The notes below the pieces were generated by a model. That model searched no databases. It was not told where the DNA came from and saw nothing but the letters and a program-made list of their open reading frames with translations. Shown here one piece after another: positions 57,958-64,000 of a stretch of 64,000 nt of DNA. The first letter of the stretch is position 1. Each line of letters starts with the position of its first letter. Origin of the DNA: Lycium barbarum (Eukaryota; Streptophyta; Magnoliopsida; Solanales; Solanaceae). The translations under genes were made by a program, and so were the position numbers. The stretch is from NCBI RefSeq assembly GCF_019175385.1, contig NC_083340.1:17806336-17870335 (forward strand). Reading direction: 5' to 3'.

Positions 57958-60900
57958 ATGATGGGAAGGAATTTGATGAGTTTCCTCGGCCTTTTGTTAC
58001 TATGCTGCATGCATGGTTATTTAGCAGCTGATGATCAATCTGCTCTTTTGGCTTTCAAGTCTCAAATAACTTCTGACCCCTTTGCAGTTTTAGCCAAAAA
58101 CTGGACACATGGCACTTCATTTTGCAACTGGATTGGCATTTCTTGCAGTAAAAGGCATCATGAAAGAGTGACAAAATTAGTCCTGAGAAGCTTTAGATTT
58201 AGAGGTTCAATAGCAAAAGAAATTGGGAACCTCTCCTTCCTTAGTTTTTTGGATATTGGAAACAATACATTCCATGGCCAAATCCCTGATGAAATCGGGG
58301 GTCTGAGGCGTTTAAAATACTTGTCTTTGCAAATGAATAATCTCAGTGGCGAAATCCCCGGGAGCCTTGGGAACCTTAACATGATTGAAATGCTGGATCT
58401 TTCTGGTAATGATTTATATGGACATGTTCCTTTGGCCATCTTTAATAATGTCTCTTTCTTAAGGATTATGGATTTGGGACAAAATAGGATTAGCGGGAAT
58501 CTCCCAAGGGGATTTTGTACTAAGGTTCCAAATCTACAAGGTTTATCCGTCTCAGATAATCAATTAGTAGGACAAATTCCAAGTGGGCTGAACCAATGCA
58601 CGCAACTTGTTTATCTTTCCTTGTCATATAATCAGTTCACAGGTACGTAATATTAATTCAATTCTTGGACTAATATTTCCTCACTTTTTATCTTGGTTTT
58701 ATATCCTAATACTTGTTCTATGCATACAAAAATAAGTTCACGACTTGAAGTTTAATTTGATTTACCTTAGTTATTGATATTCTTAGATTGCATATATGTA
58801 TGTATTAACAGGAAGTTTGCCGAGAGACATGTGGAGTTTGGCAAAACTTCAAGATTTATTTCTTGCTGGGAATAACCTTACAGGTAATATACATAATGAG
58901 TAAAACATGCTGAAGCAATAACTCTTGTGATTTTAGAAAATAAATAAATTTGATAGAAGTAGAAATTGCAAACAAATTTGTAAAGAGTATAACGAGGATG
59001 TAAAAATATTTCTACAATCAAGTAATTACAGGTAACTTTATGTAATAGGCGCGATTGATAATCTTTAATAATTAGAAACGTGTTATAACAGGTTAAATTA
59101 CCAGGATGATGTAAGAAAATTACATTATTAGTACATACTCTCTCAGTCCCAAATTAAGTGTCACCTTAGCAAAATTCACGCCCATAAAGAATCAATAAAT
59201 ATAATGTGAATTTTACTAAACTGCCCCTATTTATTACTAGATGTTTTTTGAGAATTGAGCAATGTTAAAGAGGACTACTTTTGTAATGCTAAGGGCATAG
59301 TTGAAAACACTTTTCAATTTTTGTCTTGAATTCCTAAGATGACACTTATTTGAAACAATTTTTTTTTTTTGCGCTATGATGACACTTATCTTGGGACGGA
59401 GAGAGTAAAACTTAAATCCATTTGTAAAAGTGAACATCACTACCTAGAATTTTGGGTAGTATAAACTATTTTAAAACATTTATTTAGTGGGAGATTATTC
59501 CCTCTTCATCTTTTGGGACTTGAAAAATTATACCCCTTCACCTTTAGAATGGGAAAATAAATTCCATAAATCTTAAATCAAGGGCCAAAAATGATGTGGG
59601 TCATAGCCTGTATTTTTAAAATGTCAAAAATGACCATCAATTAAGAGGGACTATTACAGTTTTTTTTCAAATAAAAAAGACTTATCTAAAGTACTCAATA
59701 ATATTTTATTGTATATAACTGATAATATTTCAGTTATTTGGCGAAATATTTTGAGGTAAGGAAATAAGACCTTATTCTGCATGAGATAATTTTTTTTAAT
59801 TTTAAAATAATTAGACCTTTTTAAACGGATCAAGACATTTAAAATTAAAACTGAAGCTCTAAAAAAACCATTAAGCAAATTGAGATTTTAAAAATGAAAG
59901 AAAAAAGCTAGAGGAGGAAAAAGAGAGATTTGAAATTTCAATTTTCTATATACAGTATTATCTCTCAAATTCTTTTATTTATTGAAAAAATTGTACATGT
60001 TATATTTCATATATCCTAATTGAGGCCAATTTTTGACATTTTAAATATGTATGCAGTGACCTGGCTCTTTTTGATTGTTAATTTAAAATCAAGAAAGTTT
60101 ATTGTTCCATTCAAAAAGTAAAGAGGACATTGTTTTCCAAGCCCAAAAACCTAAGAGGTTAAGTGAATTTATTTTGTTTTATTAGAAGAAGTATTCAGCA
60201 AAAACATGAGAAGAAAGAAACATCTGACAAGTAACAATCTCTAATACCTAGTAATCTAATATCCTCCTAATGGTTCCTTTGGCGTCATGAGATAAAATTA
60301 GAACGGAGAGAAGATTAGCATAGTCTCTGCGCGCACGATGACAATGGACACATATAAATTGAGAAATGGTCCAACTTTAAAAGGAAATTTATATATATAA
60401 CTAGTAGCCAAAAAGAGATTCTTTTTCCTTCTAGCCCTTTTCTTTTCCTATTTTATTTTTATAATAAGAATTGAGTGGTCTATAAGAAGAAATTAAAGTC
60501 TCATAAACTCCAAAGTATATAATTTTTATTTTCTAGATATATCGAGCAAAAGAAATGTGGTAATAACCCACTGCAAGAAAAAAAATTGAAATTAGCTACG
60601 AACTTTATAGCTAATTCATCGCTAATTTGCTGATTAGCTACATAATTCTTTCGTTGCTATTTTTTTTTTTCAGTAGTGACCGTATAAGTGTAAAATGAAT
60701 TTGCAGGAAATATTCCAAGTGAAATAGAGAACCTCTCATCAATTCGGAGATTGAGTCTCTTCAGAAACCAGTTGGTTGGAACACTGCCACCATCTCTTGG
60801 AAATTTGTCAACTCTAGTGATGATAGACATTAGTGACAATAATATTCATGGTAATATTCCTCCAGACCTAGGACATATTTCTAGTCTTGAAGAACTATAT

Positions 60901-63317
60901 CTTGGATCTAACATGCTATCAGGTGATGTTCCTCTTGGAATTTTCAACATTTCATCACTAAAAGTAATAGCACTTGCGGCAAATACTCTGTCTGGTAAAC
61001 TTCCTTCAAACTTAGCATATAGCCTCCCAAATCTTGAGGGACTTTATCTTGGCATAAACAAATTTAGTGGTACACTTCCTAGCTCAATCTCAAATGCCAC
61101 TAAGCTCAATTTTCTTGATCTTGGAAGGAACATGTTTAGTGGAAATGTACCAATTGATCTTGGAATAAATCTCCACCAGATTCAAAGCATCAACTTGCAG
61201 AGGAATCAATTCACAAATGATCTTTCTACGGGTGAATTGAGTTTTCTAAATTCCCTCTCACATTGCAAGTTCTTGAAATTTTTAATGATAGGAGACAACC
61301 AGTTTAATGGCAGTCTTCCGAAATCATCCTTAACAAACTTATCGCTGTCTCTTGAGAGGTTCGTTGCCTATAACTGTGGAATTAGGGGGAAAATCCCAGT
61401 TGGAATTGGTAATTTAACTAACTTATCGTGGTTAACACTGGGAGCCAATGAGTTGATTGGTTCAATTCCTCAAGAATTGGGAAACTTGAAAAAGTTGCAA
61501 ACTTTGAGAATGTATGAGAACCAATTAGATGGGATCATACCTGAAAGCTTATGCAATATCAAAGAATTATACTATTTGGACTTGAGAAGAAATCAGTTTT
61601 CAGGGCAAATATTAGGGTGTTTAGGGAATATTTCTTCGTTAAGAAATATTTATTTGGATTCGAATTCTTTAAGTTCAAATATTCCGTTAAATTTTTGGAG
61701 CAACAAAGACATTTCAATAGTGAGTTTGTCTTTCAATCAGTTAAGTGGTCCGTTGGCGTTGGAGATTGGAAATATGAGGGGTTTAATTGAGTTATATCTA
61801 TCAGGAAATCAGTTGTTTGGTCAAATTCCAAGCACTATTGGACAACTTCAGAATTTGGTAAATCTTTCATTAGATATAAATAGGTTAGATGGTGCTATAC
61901 CTAAGTCATTTGAAAATTTGGTCAGCTTGGAAAACTTGGATCTATCACACAACAATTTATCAGGCCAAATTCCTATGTCATTGGCAAAGCTTGAGCACCT
62001 CATCTATCTGAATGTCTCTTTCAATGAACTATCTGGTGAAATTCCAGATGGAGGACCTTTTGCTAATTTCACGGATGAATCGTTCATTGGTAACACGGAG
62101 TTGTGTGGACCCTCTAGATTCCACGTCAAGGCGTGCAAAAACCAGAAAAATATGAGAAGCAGAAATGGGATGAAAAAAGTACTACTAAAATTTGTTCTTG
62201 GACCTGTTGTAGCTGGAGCCATACTCATGGCCATTTTCATTATTTGGTTGCTGAAATATCGAAAGCGAAACGACCAACTTATTCCTTTAACTGATTGGAA
62301 TGGTCAATCACACAAGAGATTTTCTTACTATGAAATTGTTCGAGGGACTAACAACTTTGAAGAATCGAATTTGATTGGAAAGGGAAGCCTTGGTATGGTG
62401 TATAAGGGGAAATTTGCAAATGAGACAGTAGTTGCTATAAAGGTTTTCAATGTACAAGTACAAGATGCATTCAAAAGGTTCGATTTGGAGTGTGAAGTTT
62501 TGCGCAATATTCGCCATAGAAATCTTGTTAAGGTGATTAGTAGTTGTGCTAATCTTGATTTCAAGGCATTGGTGCTAGAGTACATGCCTAATGGAGATCT
62601 TGATTATTGGCTTTACTCTCACAATAATTTCTTGGATTTAGTCCCAAGACTGAAAATTATGGTTGATGTGGCTTGTGCCTTAGAGTATCTACACAAAGGT
62701 CATTCACTTGTTGTGGTCCATTGCGACTTAAAACCAAGTAACATACTTTTGGATGGAGACATGGTTGCCAGAGTAAGTGACTTTGGTATATCCAAACTCT
62801 TGACGGCGCATGATCCAGTAGCGTTAACCAAGACCTTAGGCACCATTGGCTACATGGCACCAGGTGATCAATTTTTTACTTACTAATTTCCTTCTTTAAC
62901 ACTGTACTCTATATGCATATGTACCAATATATGTATTTCGTTTTGATGGCTAAGTTACAAATTGCAGAGTACGGGTCACAAGGGATAGTGTCAACAATGG
63001 GGGATGTTTATAGCTATGGTATTTTATTGATGGAAACCTTCACAAGAAAGAAGCCAGTAGATGATCAATTTGTTGGAGAGCTTACATTGAAGAGATGGGT
63101 CGCCGAATCATATCCTCATAGGGTCATGGACATTGTGGATGTCAATTTATTTTCAAGAGATGACGATAATGAACATTTGATAGCTACTGAAAGTTGTTTG
63201 AGATCAGTATTGGAAATAGCTCTTGAATGTACCGCGGACTTGCCTCAAGACCGAATTACCATGGATGACGTCCTTGTAAGGCTCAACAAGATCCAAACTC
63301 TGCACAATAAACCTTGA
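57958..63317 (+). CDS. LRR receptor-like kinase, subfamily XII (EFR/Xa21-like), non-RD
   Basis: Model join(57958..58642, 58812..58883, 60707..62863, 62968..63317): 3264 nt, 1087 residues, all phase-1 GT-AG introns. Signal peptide (LMSFLGLLLLCCMHGYLA), LRR N-cap with CNWIGISC, about 26 LRRs of plant type (xxLxxLxLxxNxLxGxIP), a short juxtamembrane cap, one TM helix (VVAGAILMAIFIIWLL, near residues 735-760), then the kinase: IGKGSLGMVYKG, VAIKVF, HCDLKPSNILLD, DFG and GTIGYMAPEYGS. HCD instead of HRD marks a non-RD kinase, common among immune receptors. Exon 2 encodes exactly one 24-residue LRR. The last intron splits the kinase right after MAP, the position usual in subfamily XII. Role: plasma-membrane pattern recognition by family; ligand unknown. 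No disabling mutation seen. Confidence 0.92.
58884..60706 (+). other. large second intron of the receptor kinase
   Basis: 1.8 kb, AT-rich, containing a Stowaway MITE (59139-59405). It separates the single-LRR exon 2 from the long third exon. Short open frames here lack support. Confidence 0.8.
59139..59405. mobile_element. Stowaway-type MITE in receptor-kinase intron 2, 267 bp
   Basis: TIRs CTCTCTCAGTCCCA and (inverted) CTCTCTCCGTCCCA with TA on both sides, followed inward by (a)agtgtca words at both ends (aattaagtgtcacc versus agataagtgtcatc inverted). Confidence 0.85.
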
Positions 63318-64000
63318 TGTACTAGACGAAGCTGGGAAGTTGTGGGGCGAATGGGCTGTTTGGATTCCTGGGTTTTCTTATTATATTTTAATGTTACTTG
63401 GGGTCGTTTGGTTGATGAATTAGTTAATATGGGGAATGCAATATCAAGATTGTTTGTACGGGATTAATAAGTGATCTTACTTATTCAATTTCTAAATTCA
63501 CTTATTTGTACGAATCTATATATAATATAAAGATAGACATAAACAAGGTGACGTGACACTTTTCTATGATCACCATTCCTATTTATCTTTTTTCTTTTTT
63601 TTTGAAATTTTCACCTTCTCATTTTGCTCCAAAATATCCAAATAATCTGATTCTTTTTATTTTCCCTTATTAATTATAATTTAAGTCCCCTAAATAAGAT
63701 CTTTAATATATCAACAAACGGGTGAAGACAAAGGGTCACCACTTCCTACTTATTTTTACTTATTTTAAAGTTAGTTGTAGTATATCTTTTTCAAAAAAGA
63801 AGTGAATGAACAGATTATTTCTGTTAAGACTAAATGAAGACTCACTATTAATTTCCCTTAAATTTCTTCCACTATATTTTTTTGTTATTAGAATTAACAT
63901 GTACGTTACCCTCTACTCATTTCTTACCTTAAATTTCTACCATTAATTGCTTTATTATTAGAATATACATGTATGGACGTTAACTATTGTATATGTGTTT
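63318..64000. other. 3' UTR and downstream flank of the receptor kinase
   Basis: AT-rich. An imperfect duplication of about 55 bases (aaatttct(t/a)cca...attattagaat...acatgta) lies at about 63858-63985. No further gene seen before the window ends. Confidence 0.45.

Noticed and set aside
62864..62886. Read-through end of the receptor-kinase frame after MAPG
   Set aside because: It is intron sequence; the GT donor at 62864 and acceptor before 62968 restore the canonical APEYGS kinase segment.

Overview
The window is plant nuclear DNA, almost certainly from a member of the Solanaceae. Genes are split by GT-AG introns, intergenic DNA is AT-rich, and most of the sequence is transposable elements. 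The SINE copies match my recollection of the tobacco TS and Au-type families, and the two ~2.5-3 kb solo-LTR-like insertions carry sequence I associate with solanaceous genomes. Genus cannot be fixed by reading alone.

Three host genes are supported. (1) 516-3928, minus strand: a four-exon gene for a 444-residue coiled-coil protein of unknown function. (2) 26874-40011, plus strand: an 18-exon class II formin (PTEN-like, C2, polyproline FH1, FH2; about 1262 residues) that nucleates and elongates actin filaments. (3) 57958-63317, plus strand: a four-exon leucine-rich-repeat receptor kinase of 1087 residues, subfamily XII (EFR/Xa21-like), with a non-RD kinase. All three models close with consistent splice phases. 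They look functionally unrelated and simply sit between blocks of repeats.

Between gene 1 and the formin lie SINEs at 5.7, 6.5 and 26.0 kb, a hAT-like element at 7.4-8.3 kb, MITEs, and a full-length Copia retrotransposon at 10419-18773. The Copia has 386-bp LTRs and an AGTCT target duplication, and its integrase is split by a 2974-bp solo-LTR-like insertion. Next come a probable non-autonomous Helitron full of A-rich repeats (about 20.9-23.83 kb) and two copies of an unclassified TIR element (24.8 and 26.2 kb).

The formin leader is a four-copy tandem repeat; three copies hold a start codon with an in-frame splice donor. One FH2 intron uses a GC donor. Intron 7 has absorbed a hAT element, a foldback MITE and a SINE.

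From 42234 to 55831 lies a decayed Gypsy element of Tat type on the minus strand: gag-protease, RT, RNase H, a second (archaeal-type) RNase H and integrase. Between integrase and its 3' end is a large antisense, intron-containing reading frame with its own TATA box and two CACGTG motifs. The element has one full LTR; the other is reduced to about 8 bp, yet a 5-bp match flanks both ends. A second solo-LTR-like insertion (49044-51521), related to the one in the Copia, interrupts its pol. A LINE fragment, a small hAT MITE and the receptor kinase follow.

No tRNA, rRNA or CRISPR features were seen.
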